From: Centrapalus pauciflorus
Taxonomy: Eukaryota; Streptophyta; Magnoliopsida; Asterales; Asteraceae
DNA length: 64,000 nt
Assembly (NCBI GenBank): GCA_020465985.1
Contig: JAANYP010004329.1
Location: forward strand, 432,346-496,345
Direction: 5' to 3'
In this document: positions 41,037 through 54,330 of the stretch, one piece after another
Numbering within the stretch: position 1 is the first letter of the stretch
How the letters are laid out: every line of letters begins with the position of its first letter
Position numbers and translations under genes: made by a program
Notes under the pieces: model-generated
What the model was told of the DNA's origin: nothing
Database searches by the model: none
The model's input: only the letters and a program-made list of their open reading frames with translations

Positions 41037-41723
41037 TGTTGGGAAATAGTTTAAGTATACTCAAGCTGTTAGTTTAGACTTCTCAGACTGTTAGTAGATT
41101 TTTCATGTAAATACAAAGTTCATGCTGTTAGTTGAAGAAACTCGAGCTGCCAGTGTAAAAGTTCAAGCTGCCAGAGCAAAACAACTCAAGCTGCTCAGTT
41201 CATGCTGTCAAGTCATTCAAGCTGCTCAACAGTTTCATAAACAGAATGTGCTGATTTTCAGGGAAGATATCTACACGAAGATTCCAGCATATCTACTATC
41301 AGAGAAGTCATAGTCCTTCAAGGAAACACGTCCATAAAGCAATATAAATAGACAGAATATTGTATAGAAGTTACATAGAGAAAGAAGTATTCTGCATTTT
41401 TTTGAGTCTGTAATTGCTTTATTGTTAAGTTTTCTTAAGCCTCTAAGGTTGTAAAACCCTAAGAACAGTCTGTGTTCTTCGTCTAATCAAAACAGATTAG
41501 AGGTGATTGTAATCATTGAATTCAGCAATATAAACAGTCTTGATTACTTCTTATGTTTTAAGCTTAATTGATTCTGAAAGTTTTTGTTAAAATAATTAAG
41601 TGTTATTCCGCAAACTTCTTAATTAAACTTTGATTCAAAGCAAGATTATTGATTTATACTCTGATAAATTCAAATCAGTTAATCTTGATTATTCATAATT
41701 TTCATAATTTTTAGATCCTGACA
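41037..41723 (+). repeat. 3' LTR of Copia-3
   Basis: 687 bp, same termini as 30888-31551. It differs by about five substitutions and by a longer segment at about 41470-41497 (CTGTGTTCTTCGTCTAATC replacing TTTCT, net 23 bp). Confidence 0.96.
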
Positions 41724-41822
41724 CCAGCTAAAGCAAAGATACTCTCATATACTCTTAAATAACAAAACCCTTGAGGAAACAAGATAAAATTTCAGGACGA
41801 AATTCCCTTAACAGGGGGAGAC
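41724..41822 (+). other. Last 99 bp of Gypsy-A internal region with PPT
   Basis: Ends CAGGACGAAATTCCC then ACAGGGGGAGAC directly before the LTR. A GACGAA(A/G)TT-like segment also precedes the PPT of other gypsy elements here. The sequence does not match the left flank of Copia-3, which lies inside an LTR. Confidence 0.8.
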
Positions 41823-44351
<2,529 letters not shown>

Positions 44352-45472
44352 TAAAGTTAAAGTACTGAAAAGTGGGTCAAAGTTTGTAAAGCCAATCCAA
44401 GTCCAGAAAGTCAAAGTCTAAAGTGAAATCCTGAGATAACTCAGGTGGCGAAGTAATCCGCTTGATAAAGCAAAAGTCAACAGTTTAGTCCAATTCAGTA
44501 AAATCTGTGAGTTATAGATATTCAATTTTTAATGCTTGATTCTGGTTAAGACATAATGTTGTTGATAGTTTATTTTGGCATTCGTTTATGCTCAGCTGGA
44601 TTATGACCTGTGCTTACCATGGTTCGGTGATGCCCTGTGGATCATAATAGCTATTTGATATATCATCCTGCACACATTATAGTTTCAGTTCATTTCAGTT
44701 ATTATTACAAGTTGATATTGCTATCATGACTTTGCTCATTATGCTTTTCATCATTACTCGTATCTTTGATGTATTGTTTTCAGCTTAGCATATTTAGCAT
44801 TGTCGGTCTATTGTTCTAGACCTTACTATGTCACAAATTCTATTGAACTTGGTAGTTGATTACTCCGATGCTCCCCCACGTAGTCGACTGGTAGCTAGCC
44901 CAGTATTGAGTGGATAGCTTCCACTAAAAGCGTGAGCGTGGCCTGGACATCATCCTGTTCTTATTTACTATGCCTCATCCTTGCGTGGCTGTGGCGGCAG
45001 TCAAGTTATATCACGCTATACCCACCTTCCTCCTTGTTATAATGCATGTAATCTGATAAAAATCTATAATATCACTAAGCATTGCTTACAGTTGTTGTTA
45101 AATCTCTTTACAGGAAAAGGCTAAGGAAAAGCACCTGCCAGACCTAGTTCTTAGGACTTTCAAGATCAAGTGAAGTTTCCATAGACCACTACTCAAACGA
45201 ACTATTGGTACAGATTTGCAGATGATAATTGTAGTGGTTTGGGTAGATTTGCTTTGATCGTATGATGATATGTATCAGACTAGTTTGTACCCGTTGTAAG
45301 TTTAATTTGAACATTGTAACTCTGTACTAAAATTGTATTAAACTTAATCTTAATGTTTATACTGTAATTCTAATTCTGTAACTTAATTTATTCTATCTTA
45401 GTTATGATTGATATCATATTGCAAATATTGGGACCTAGACGCTGAGGACTGCCCCGTAAGGGGTGGTCTTCA
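44352..45472 (+). repeat. 3' portion of Gypsy-2 5' LTR
   Basis: The right end is set by the PBS (...GGTGGTCTTCA at 45472, then CTGGA, then the PBS). The left end is unclear: the Gypsy-A LTR abuts it at 44352, and the visible part of the 3' LTR (62165-64000) does not clearly overlap it. The splice-like block TCACTAAGCATTGCTTACAG...CTTTACAG|GAAAAGG is at 45072-45120. I see nothing coding. Confidence 0.6.
45072..45113 (+). promoter_or_regulatory. Splice-acceptor-like block in Gypsy-2 LTR
   Basis: TCACTAAGC, then a T-rich run, then CTCTTTACAG followed by GAAAAGG. Same layout as Gypsy-1 and Gypsy-4, 359 bp before the LTR end. Confidence 0.4.
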
Positions 45473-45477
45473 CTGGA

Positions 45478-45489
45478 TGGTATCAGAGC
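45478..45489 (+). other. Primer-binding site of Gypsy-2
   Basis: TGGTATCAGAGC, five bases after the LTR end. The following 190 bp to gag show no other feature. Confidence 0.92.
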
Positions 45490-45676
45490 CCATAGTTTGA
45501 TTCAATCAAGTATTATGTGGGTATTACTTGATCTCAAACTAAAGCAATGCATAAGTATCAATCATTTAGGCGGTTTGAACTGAGATAGGATGTACAGACT
45601 GTTAGGATGGGAATAAGGGTACATAGCTTTAAGTCTATATAAACTGATAGTTACATGATTTTTATTTTCAGTAAAG

Positions 45677-46770
45677 ATGTCAGGATCTAGTGATATCCCT
45701 AACAACATAACTCCCCAGCAGATGTTTGAGATGGTACAACAACTATTAGCACAACACTCGGAACAACAGAATAAGAATATGCAAGGACAGTTTCAGGCCA
45801 GAGATGAAGTTGAAGCTAAAAGACGTAATGATAAGAAAAATAAAAGAAAAGATAAACAAGTTCAAAATGATGAATCTGATTCTGATAACTCCGACCCGGA
45901 TACCCAAATGGAACAGCCGAAAGGCTATAAGTTTAAAGATTTTAAAGCAAGTGGTACCCTAAACTTTGAGGGTACTGTAAATCCAATCCAGGCTTTGGAC
46001 TGGAGAAGCCACACTGAAGAAATCCTCAGTATCTCCGACTGCCTTGATTCAAAGAAAGTAAAGTACGCTACTGCTCTGTTTGTCAGCGCTGCTCGTGCCT
46101 GGTGGAAGACATAGAGAAGCATTTATGGTGAGGAGGTCATTCAGACGTTAGAGTGGGACCAATTTCTTGATATGTTTCATGCAAAATATTGTCCTGCTGA
46201 CCAGCAAGACAAAATGGAGGTCCAATTGATGAAGTTAACTCAAGGAACCAAGTCAGTAAACGAGTATGAGCACCAATTTCTCGCGGCTCTGTGGCTATTC
46301 TTCGTATCAAGTAGCCACTGAGGAAAGAAAGATGAACCGGTTTCGTGGAGGTCTGAATTCGAGGTACAGACACCCAATGAGCGCCATGAAATATAAAACT
46401 TATTTAGAGACGGTTGAAGCGGCAAGACAGATAGAGAGGGAATATTTAGAGTACGGTGATCAGCTCTATGCTCCACAGACAAATCCAAGATGTCCCTCTC
46501 CACCAAAAAAGAAAAGATTCAGCAAGTTCTTTAAGCCCAACAAATCAAAGTCTCAACAATCCTAGCAATCTCGACAGTACAGTTCACCTCAATAGCCTCA
46601 GGCCTATGCCCTCATGAATGAACCCCGATCTGCAAACGATGCAAGAAATTCCATATGGGGCAGTCCAATCCTTATGACGTTACCTGTTATGTGTATAGAA
46701 AGATCGACCACAACAGTGAGGAGTGTTCCCAGCGGGGTCTTGGATGAACAAAGTGTGGGAAGCATGGACA
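45677..46770 (+). pseudogene. Gypsy-2 gag (broken)
   Basis: MSGSSDIPNNITPQQMFEM opens 145 codons: a Lys-rich N-terminus, then YKFKDFKASGTLNFEGTVNP, LDWRSHTEEILSISDC, TALFVSAARAWWKT, stopped by TAG at 46112. 46130-46265 continues in other frames (FHAKYCPADQQDKMEVQ). 46266-46565 is open in a shifted frame with QVATEERKMNRFRGGLNSRY. The zinc cluster around 46625-46790 is scattered over frames (CKRCKKFH, CYVYRKIDHNSEEC, CGKHGHFMYQC). Similar to Gypsy-1 gag (MSGGGMTPEETREMM, FKDFKGNGAVEFKG). Confidence 0.88.
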
Positions 46771-47320
46771 CTTTATGTATCAGTGTCATAGTGGATGCCG
46801 AAGCCAATCACAGTGGTCAGCCGGTGGTTCAACGATGAAGAGTTCGACTGCAACTCCAACTGCTAGGACTCGTGCATTTCAAATAATAGTGGAGGAAGCA
46901 AAGGAAACCCCAGATATGGTTACTGGTATGTTCCTATTAAATTCTATACTTGCTCGCGTACTATTTGATTCTGGTGCGAGACGTTTTTTTATATCGACTG
47001 TTTTTGCTCGACAACTGTCCAAATATCCATCAAAGCTTTCTGTTGTACTTGATATAGAGACAACCAGTAACAATTATGTTATGGCTGATTCCGTGTACCG
47101 AAATTTCACTTTACTTGTCAATAACGTAGTGTTCAACCTCGATCTCATTCTGATACCCTTAAAAGAGTTTGATGTCATTATCGGCATGGACTGGTTAATG
47201 AATAATGAGGCTACTATCGTCTGCAACCTCCAAATTATCAGAATCAAGCCTTTAGACAGCCGAGTGTTGGAAATCAAAGGCGACAAAATGAAAAGGCGCC
47301 CATTGCTTCATTTCTGTTGA
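46771..47320 (+). pseudogene. Gypsy-2 protease domain
   Basis: Open for 181 codons. AFQIIVEEAKETPDMVTGMF leads into LFDSGARRFFIS (catalytic Asp-Ser-Gly present), then VLDIETTSNNYVMADSVYRN and FDVIIGMDWLMNNEA, the conserved end of gypsy proteases. The domain itself looks complete. It is cut off from gag by frameshifts and ends in a stop at 47318-47320, so it would not be made in the normal polyprotein. Confidence 0.9.
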
Positions 47321-48780
47321 GAAAGCGTGTAAAAATCTGTCTAAGGGTCACGAATCCTATTTGTATTGCATCTTTTCTGAATCCGTCTGAGGTCAACAAG
47401 AAAACTGTTTCCGATATTCCTATCGTCTGTGAGGTCCCAGGCGTATTTCCCTATGATATCTCTAGAGTGCCACCAGAACGTCAAGTCGAATTCTGCATTG
47501 ACTTAGTTCCTGGTGTGGCTCCAATCTCCAGAGCTCCTAACAGACTTGCGCCTGCAGAAATGCAAGAGATGTCAAAATAGTTGCAAGATCTGTTAAAAAA
47601 GGGTTTAATAAGACCTAGTTCATCTCCGTGGGGTGCACCTGTCTTATTCATTAAGAAGAAAGACGAAACTCTTCGTATGTGCATCGACTATCGTGTGTTG
47701 AACAAAGTCACCATCAAGAATAAATATCCTCTGACCAGAATCGATGATTTATATGATCAGCTACAAGGAGCAAGTTATTTCTCCAAAGTTGATCTTCGTT
47801 CTGGGTATCATCAACTGAAAGTCAAAGAAGTGGATATCCCAAAAACGGCTTTCTGAACTAGATATGGTCATTACGAATTTCTCATAATGCCATTTGGTCT
47901 AACAAATGCACCAGTGGCGTTCATGGATCTCATGAATCGCGTGTGCAGACCTATGCTGGATAAGTCAGTTATCGTGTTCATCGACGATATTCTAGTGTAC
48001 TCCAAAATGGAGGCTGAACATACTGTTCATCTGCGTGAATTTCTAGACCTATTGAGAAAAGAAAGGCTCTATGCAAAATTCTCAAAGTGTGAAATCTGGC
48101 TCAGACAGGTATAACATTATATTGCCTCGAGCTATTTATTAAGCGTTCTTTGTTTCAACAAAAACATGAAATTCTACTTTCTTAATTTTACAAATTAAAT
48201 TCCTTGGCCATGTCATATCTGGCGAAGGTATTTCAGTTGATCCGTCCAAAGTCGAGGCTGTTCAGAAGTGCAAACGCCTCGAAATGCCTCTGAAATCATA
48301 AGTTTTCTTGGATTGGCTGGCTACTACCGGTGATTCATTGCTAACATGAAAGAACACACCTTTCGTATAGTCTGAAGCAAAATCTTATTAAAGCGCCAAT
48401 CCTAGCCTTACCAGAGGGCAATGATGGCTTTTTTGCCTACAGCAATGCATCTGGTACAGGTTTAGGTTGTGTCATCATGCAAAGGGGAAAAGTCATTGCC
48501 TACGCTTCAAGACAATTGAAAGATTACGAGAAAAAAGTGCCCTAACTCACGATCTTGAGTTGGTTGCCGTTACCATTGCACTGAAAATCTGGCATCATTA
48601 TCTCTATGGAACTAGGTGTCAGCTTTATACTGACCCTAAAAGCCTCAAACACCTCTTTACTCAAAAGGATCTGAACATGAAACATCGACGGTCCTTGGAG
48701 CTCATCAAAGACTATGATTGTGAGATCCTATATCATCCCGGCAACGCCAACGTGGTCGCGGATGCTTTGAGTAGAAAGGT
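47321..48780 (+). pseudogene. Gypsy-2 reverse transcriptase and RNase H
   Basis: 47317-47580 ends with FCIDLVPGVAPISRAPNRLA then TAG. 47581-47856 has SSPWGAPVLFIKKKD, MCIDYRVLNKVTIKNKYPL and YFSKVDLRSGYHQL. 47887-48114 has MPFGLTNAPVAFMDLMNRVC and VIVFIDDILVYSK (catalytic IDD). An 85-bp AT-rich insertion follows (48109-48193), then FLGHVISGEG. The connection is shortened and frameshifted around 48300-48400. RNase H: APILALPEGNDGFF-like, LTHDLELVAVTIALKIW, YTDPKSLKHLFTQKDLNM, DYDCEILYHPGNANVVADALSRK. Multiple stops. Confidence 0.9.
48109..48193 (+). other. 85-bp intron-like insertion in Gypsy-2 RT
   Basis: Between the codons for RQ and KFLGH, which are near neighbours in Gypsy-4 (RQVQFLGH), lies an AT-rich 85-bp stretch starting CAG|GTATAAC, a good plant donor, and ending TTTTACAA, where an acceptor would need AG. 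It has a TTCTTAAT branch-like motif. Its length is not a multiple of three. Confidence 0.5.
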
Positions 48781-49673
48781 TTATATAGAAAAGTGTTGCT
48801 ATGTCCTGACCCCTGTTGTGTTCTCTTCTGTTCTCATTGAAGACATCAAATCTGCTCAAGTCGAAGCAATGGACGAAGAAAATCTCTGTTCTGAATATCT
48901 TAAAGGGCAACTTCAATTTCTTTCTATGAATCATATGGGGCTTCAATGTCTCAAAGGAAACCGATCTGGATTCCTAAGTATGGTTCTATTCGCAACACTT
49001 TTCAATCTAAAGCCCACAAGTCTAAGTTATCTATTCATCCTGGCAGCTCAAAGATGTACTTCAATCTTAAAGCTGATTACTGGTGGCCTGGTATGAAGAA
49101 GGACATCGGTCAGCTTGTTGAAAGCTACAGAGTCTGTCAAATGGTTAATGCAGAACGCCGGAAACCCTTTGGGAATATGCAACCACTACCTGTTCCTGAA
49201 TGGAACTGGGAGCATATAACCATGGATTTTGTTACAAAGTTGCCTAAAACCAAGAGACAGCACGACTCCATCTGGGTGGTCGTGGATCGTTTAACAAAGT
49301 CAGCTCACTTCATACCGATGAAAGTAATGTAAACTCTTGATAGATTAGCACAAATGTATATCACTAAAGTTATTTCTCGTCATGGTGTGCCAAAGTCTAT
49401 CGTCTCTGATCGTGATAGTCGTTTCACTTCAAGATTTTGGAAAGCGCTGCTAGACGGGATGGGTACTCGAATCTCTATTAGTAATGCTTATCACCCTAAT
49501 GCATATGGCCAAAGTGAACGCACTAACTCTAACTCTTGAAGATATGCTACGTGCCTGCATTCTTGATCTGGGTGGTAACTGGGATGACCATTTACCTTTG
49601 GTCGAACTCTCATACAATCATTCAACTATCAAGATGGCTCCTTTTGAAGCTCTATACGGAAGAAAGTGCAGAA
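48781..49673 (+). pseudogene. Gypsy-2 integrase, N-terminal and core, cut by insertion
   Basis: HSKLSIHPGSSKMY-like (His of the zinc finger), DYWWPGMKKDIGQLVESYRVC. Core: EHITMDFVTKLPKTKRQHDSIW (first Asp), VDRLTKSAHFIP, stop at about 49330, then GVPKSIVSDRDSRFTSRFW (second Asp), and after a frame change SERTN-like and MLRACILDLGGNW, VELSYNHSTIKMAPFEALYG. It ends at RKCR where the dimer begins. The rest of the protein resumes at 61550. Integrase would join element cDNA to the host chromosome. Confidence 0.92.
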
Positions 49674-51570
49674 TTTGAAACGTAAGCTAATTGAAGCACC
49701 GATTCTGGCCTTACCTGAGGGTAATGATGATTTTGTAGTCTATAGTGATGCTTCTAAGATGGGATTAGGCTGTGTGTTGATGCAAAGGGATAAAGTAATT
49801 GCCTACGCATCAAGGCAGTTAAAGGCGCATGAAAAGAATTACCCGACGCATGACTTGGAGCTTGCGGCCGTGACCTTTGCATTGAAAATTTGGCGGCATT
49901 ATCTTTATGGGACTAGATGCAAGTTATATACAGATCACAAAAGTCTGAAGTATATATTCGACCAAAAAGAGCTGAATATGCGACAAAGGCGATCTATGGA
50001 ATTGATTAAAGACTATGACTGTGAGATCCTTTACCATCCAGGTAAAGCAAACATTGTAGCAGATGCCCTAAGCCGCAAAACCGGACAAGACCATTATACC
50101 CGATGTTATGCTCTGACTTCTGTTGTTTTGGAGTCTGCCTTGCCTGAGTCGATTATTGCCGCTCAAACCGAAGCCATTCGGGATGAGAACTTGAAATCTG
50201 AACGTATGGTTACATATGTGACTCAGCTGACCCTTGATAATCGTGGTCTTAGACGGTTCATGGATAGAATATGGGTTCCCAGACTAGGAGGTATTCGTGA
50301 TCAAATTCTGTCGGAAGCTCATATGTCGAAATTTTCAATACACCCTGGTTCTACTAAAATGTATCAAGACTTGAGATCGGAATATTGGTGGCCTGGAATG
50401 AAGAAGGACGTAGGACGATATGTAGAAAATTGAATGACTTGTTTACAAGTCAAATCGGAACATCAGAAGCCGTATGGGGAACTACAACCATTGCCAATCC
50501 CGGAATGGAAGTGGGACCACATAACCATGGACTTTGTGACGAAGCTGCCCAGGACTAAGCGGAATCATGACTCTATATGGGTAATAGTGGATCGACTTAC
50601 TAAGTCAGCCCATTTTCTACCCATACGTGAAGATGAACGCCTCGAAAAGTTAGCTGAATTATACATGAAAGAAATCGTGACTAGACATGGTGTGCCATTG
50701 TCTATAGTATCGGACCGTGACAGCAGATTTACTTCTCGTTTTTGGAAGGCTTTTCAGAATGGACTAGGAACTGAACTTAAGATGAGCACCGCCTATCATC
50801 CTGAAACTGACGGGCAAAGTGAGAGAACGATTTTGACCTTAGAAGATATGTTACGTGCCTGTGTGATTGATCTCGGTGGAAGTTGGGATACTCACCTGCC
50901 GTTTGTGGAGTTTGCTTATAACAATAGTTATCACTCGACTATTGGTATGCCTCCATATCAGCTTTTGTACGGACGGCGATGCCGAACTCCAACTTGTTGG
51001 AGGGAAACAGGTGAACGCCCGATCTCTGGACCAGCTATTTTGCAAGAAGCTCATGACCAACTACAGTTGATTCGACAGCGGATTCAGACCTCTCAAGACA
51101 GACAAAAGAAATATCATGATCGAAGACGTAAGCCAATTGTGTTTGAGGTGGGTGATAAAGTGTTGTTGAAGGTCTCGCCAAGAAAAGGGATAGTGAGGTT
51201 CGGCAAACGGGGGAAGTTGAGCCCTCGATTTGTGGGTCCTTTTGAAATTCTCGAGCGTATAGGATTGCAAGCCTACAGATTAAAGCTGCCTACCGAAATG
51301 ACCGGGATTCATGATGTATTTCATGTGAGTAATCTTCGAAAGTGTTTAGCTGACGCTGAAGCTGTGATTCCTTGGAAAGACGTGCAAATTGATGAGCAGT
51401 TGCGATACGAAGAAGAGCCCGAGCGTATAATCGATCATAAGGTTTCGAAATTGCGCAACAAGGAAATCCCAATGGTGTTAGTTCAATGGAAATATCATAA
51501 GGGATCTGCGCAAACATGGGAACGAGAAGACGAGATTAGGCAAAAATACCCGAAGTTATTCCTGTCTTAG
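49674..51570 (+). pseudogene. Truncated Gypsy-3 pol: RNase H, integrase, chromodomain
   Basis: Begins abruptly at LKRKLIEAPILALPEGN, fused to Gypsy-2 sequence. RNase H has VVYSDASKMGLGCVL and YTDHKSLKYIFDQKELNM, then the HMSKFSIHPGSTKMY and YWWPGMKKDVG zinc-finger region. A TGA at 50431-50433 replaces the first zinc-finger cysteine position (next residues MTC). The integrase core is intact from 50434: ITMDFVTKLPRTK (Asp), IVSDRDSRFTSRFW (Asp), YHPETDGQSERTI (Glu), then a GxRxF-like tail and a C-terminal chromodomain (EEPERIIDHKVSKLRNKEI, WKYHKGSAQTWERED). The same TGA is in the full copy. Confidence 0.95.
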
Positions 51571-51985
51571 TCGATTCCGAGGACGGAATCAATTTAACGG
51601 GGGAAGATTGTAACAACCCGTAATTTATTAAATATAAATTACAGCAGCGGACTTTGGATAATAAGCAATTTTAATCCAAATATTAGTAAATAACTGATAA
51701 TATGAATTTGTAATAGTTAATTATATTAAGTTATAATTAATCATGAAAAGTTGGCCAAAATTAGCTGAAATTAAGTTAATAATTAAAATTCAGCTAAATG
51801 ACAAATTAAAGACTGAAAATGACGAAACGGACTAAAATGAATAAAAATTTGACTAAAAGACAATTATAGCTAAATCTAGAACTCCCTTGCTATTATTTGC
51901 ATCTGAAATGCAAATCAGATTGATGGGAATAAAGTTGGTCGATTCCGGAAATTCTGTAGAAAATCTGATCTTTTTCCTATTTTCC

Positions 51986-51993
51986 TATAAATA
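51986..51993 (+). promoter_or_regulatory. TATA box of Gypsy-4
   Basis: TATAAATA followed by a CT-rich start region (CCCCTCCTC). Identical at 59557-59564. Confidence 0.65.
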
Positions 51994-52414
51994 TGAGCTC
52001 CCCTCCTCATTTCTTAAGTTTGGAAACTTGGGCTCTCCTCCTTCTCTCTCTAAGATTACACCTTCTCTCTAGCATTTCTCCTAATCGAACCGTCGGATTC
52101 TCGTGATTCATACGCCATCGGTTAGATATCGTCGAGCTCTACACGAATCTACCATTGCATGTTTGATTTCGTCCGGATTTAAGGTAAAATCGACCCCTTT
52201 TCTGTCTTTTGGTTCGGTTTTGAAAGAGCAAATTCGAGTTTGCTCAAATCCCCTTCATTCAAAGCTGATTTACTCTTGTTTAGGACTTGTTCTTGCTTGG
52301 AAATCATCCATAGTCAAAGGATATATCTTGGACGAAGGTTAGTAACCATTTCTCTATCATTTATGTTCATATTTAGTTGTTAAAACCTGGAAAAACGATG
52401 AACTAGAAGAACAA

Positions 52415-52672
52415 ACTCGAGAGATCCATGAACAGACTCGAATTCACTAGACTCGATTGTGTGTGTGTGTTTCGAATCTAATCACTTAAACTCGAGGGTG
52501 TGTGATTCGAATCTAATTCCTTAGACTCGAGGGTGTGTGTTTCGAATCTATCTTCCCTAGATTAGAATTTGTTGATTTCGAATCTAACCCCCCCTAGATT
52601 CGAGGATGCTGTTTGAATTTGTTGTTGTTCGAATCTAGTGGTTCGAATCTGTACCCATTCGAGTTTGATTAT
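52415..52672. repeat. TTCGAATCT/ACTCGAGGG repeats in Gypsy-4 LTR
   Basis: TTCGAATCTA recurs with CG at 52473, 52508 and 52543, a 35-bp step, alternating with ACTCGAGGGTGTGTG. Degenerate copies continue to TTCGAGTTT at about 52670. It lies 430-690 bp downstream of the TATA box, within the transcribed part of the LTR. Copied at about 59986-60240. Confidence 0.85.
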
Positions 52673-53612
52673 GTTCCAAGCATAAGATTAATTCCTAAAT
52701 CAGATTAAGTTATTAAACAATCTATTGTAATTAAAAGTATAATATGATTATGATAAAACTCACAAGTTCAAGTTGCATATCTATTTTATGCACAAATGAA
52801 TTAACAGACTCTGTACGAACCCTTAGAAGGTGTATGTCCTGTTCAACTTGCCAAGTAATACGATTGGCTTTGTTTCAAGGCCACACATCTGTAATTAGAT
52901 GAATCGTATTAATCTGATAAGATAGACTGACCTTGGGACGATAGGAACTACCTCAGACTCGACAGCCAGAATTGACAATAACCTAATTATATAACTAGGG
53001 TTATATGGATAGATCATGTTACAGACTTGACATTAATATGCCAGACTTGAAACTGAACTGCAGGAAACCGTCGATTTGACAGAGTAAACTGAATCGCTTA
53101 ATTCGTTAAGCATTATCTGACTACGGACCACTGTGAGTGACAGATTTCATTAATTACTTGCATATATTTCGATACTTATTGGTGAATGTATTGACTGTAT
53201 GGAAACTTCCGATTGTTGCTGCATGTTTCTTTAATACTATATTGTATCATAGAAACGTACTTTTGACATTACTGAAGCTAGACACTTGAATTGCCTTGAT
53301 TGCATGTTCACTTTTACATTTTATGTAAATACGTTATCATGCTTACTGCTTACTTGACTGTTGATATACTTGCCGCTGCATACTGCATTATCCGACAGGA
53401 CCGAATGTGAGATCTCCATTCACAGGAGGGAATTCTGCAGATTCCTTTCCTATTTGACTTGTTTCCATACACTTCCCGTAGGGCTTCGGCCTTACACATG
53501 GGAATACTGACTGGGTTGTCTCCCAACCTTTTTGACGTCTCTGACGTAGTGACTTGCCGACAGGAGCTGATAGTATGTTATATGTGTGTGGTAACTAATG
53601 GAACTCTGTTTA

Positions 53613-53659
53613 CTCACTAAGCATTGTTAGCTTACTCTGTCATGACAACTCTTTTTCAG
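53613..53659 (+). promoter_or_regulatory. Splice-acceptor-like block in Gypsy-4 LTR
   Basis: CTCACTAAGC, then ACTCTTTTTCAG, then GAAAAGC; 314 bp before the LTR end. Repeated at 61184-61230 in the 3' LTR. Confidence 0.4.
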
Positions 53660-53977
53660 GAAAAGCTGATAAAGGCAAGACCATAGCAGGTAGTCTGTCC
53701 CAGGCTAAGTGAATCTGGACATTGATGAATAGCAGACTTTTGGACTTTTGATTGACGCCTATTTTGAAAAGATGATGCGGTCTCGGGTAGCTTGTTCAGT
53801 CTTCCGCACTCTGATTGAAGATTTAGAAGCTAGTTTAGACCACCATTTGATCTTTAAGTTATTGTTGTAATTAAGTATTCTTGCTGATGGACCTGTGGTA
53901 TCAAACAATTATTTATTACTTAATGAAATGAAATATTATGACGTGTACTGTTTGTGGAAACTTGGATGTTACAAAGT

Positions 53978-53991
53978 TGGTATCAGAGCAG
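53978..53991 (+). other. Primer-binding site of Gypsy-4
   Basis: TGGTATCAGAGCAG, four bases after the LTR. The leader 53992-54330 holds GACTTGACT-type short repeats (about 54175-54200) and nothing else recognisable. Confidence 0.94.
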
Positions 53992-54330
53992 CAGTTTAAT
54001 CATCGGATTGGCCACCCGATACTTAAACTACTGGTATGGTATGGACTATGTGACTCTGAATTTCCGAACAAGTCACCGAGGCCTAGGGTAACCTAATTAG
54101 TAAAGGACTACCCACACAACTTGACCTAAGATAGGCAAATGATGACTGACAGGATGGGGGAGGGATTGACTGCTTGATACTGACTTGACTTTGACTTGAC
54201 TTTGTGCCAGCCTGACTGACTGCCTTCATATCTATGAACTTAGATGTGATTATCTGACGTAGGAATTATGACTCGAACTGTGCTTATTTGAATCAGGAAA
54301 TAATAGTTATTTCCTTTATATTTTCAGCCA

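Larger units (their letters stand above)
30888..41723 (+). mobile_element. Copia-3: young, nearly intact SIRE-type copia element (10.8 kb)
   Basis: LTRs at 30888-31551 and 41037-41723, with PBS, gag, pol, internal PPT-like tract, ORF3, a short ORF4 and a terminal PPT. The LTRs differ by about five substitutions plus one 23-bp length change, under 1 percent by hand count. No flanking target duplication: AGTAG on the left, CCAGC on the right. All main frames are open, so it could be or recently was active. Confidence 0.95.
51609..53973 (+). repeat. Middle LTR of the dimer (3' LTR of Gypsy-3 and 5' LTR of Gypsy-4)
   Basis: 2365 bp from TGTAACAACCCG to GGATGTTACA. Preceded by the PPT CGGGGGAAGAT (51598-51608) and followed by a PBS, so one LTR serves both units. 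TATAAATA at 51986-51993, a TTCGAATC repeat region at 52415-52672, and a splice-like block ending at 53659. Confidence 0.96.
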
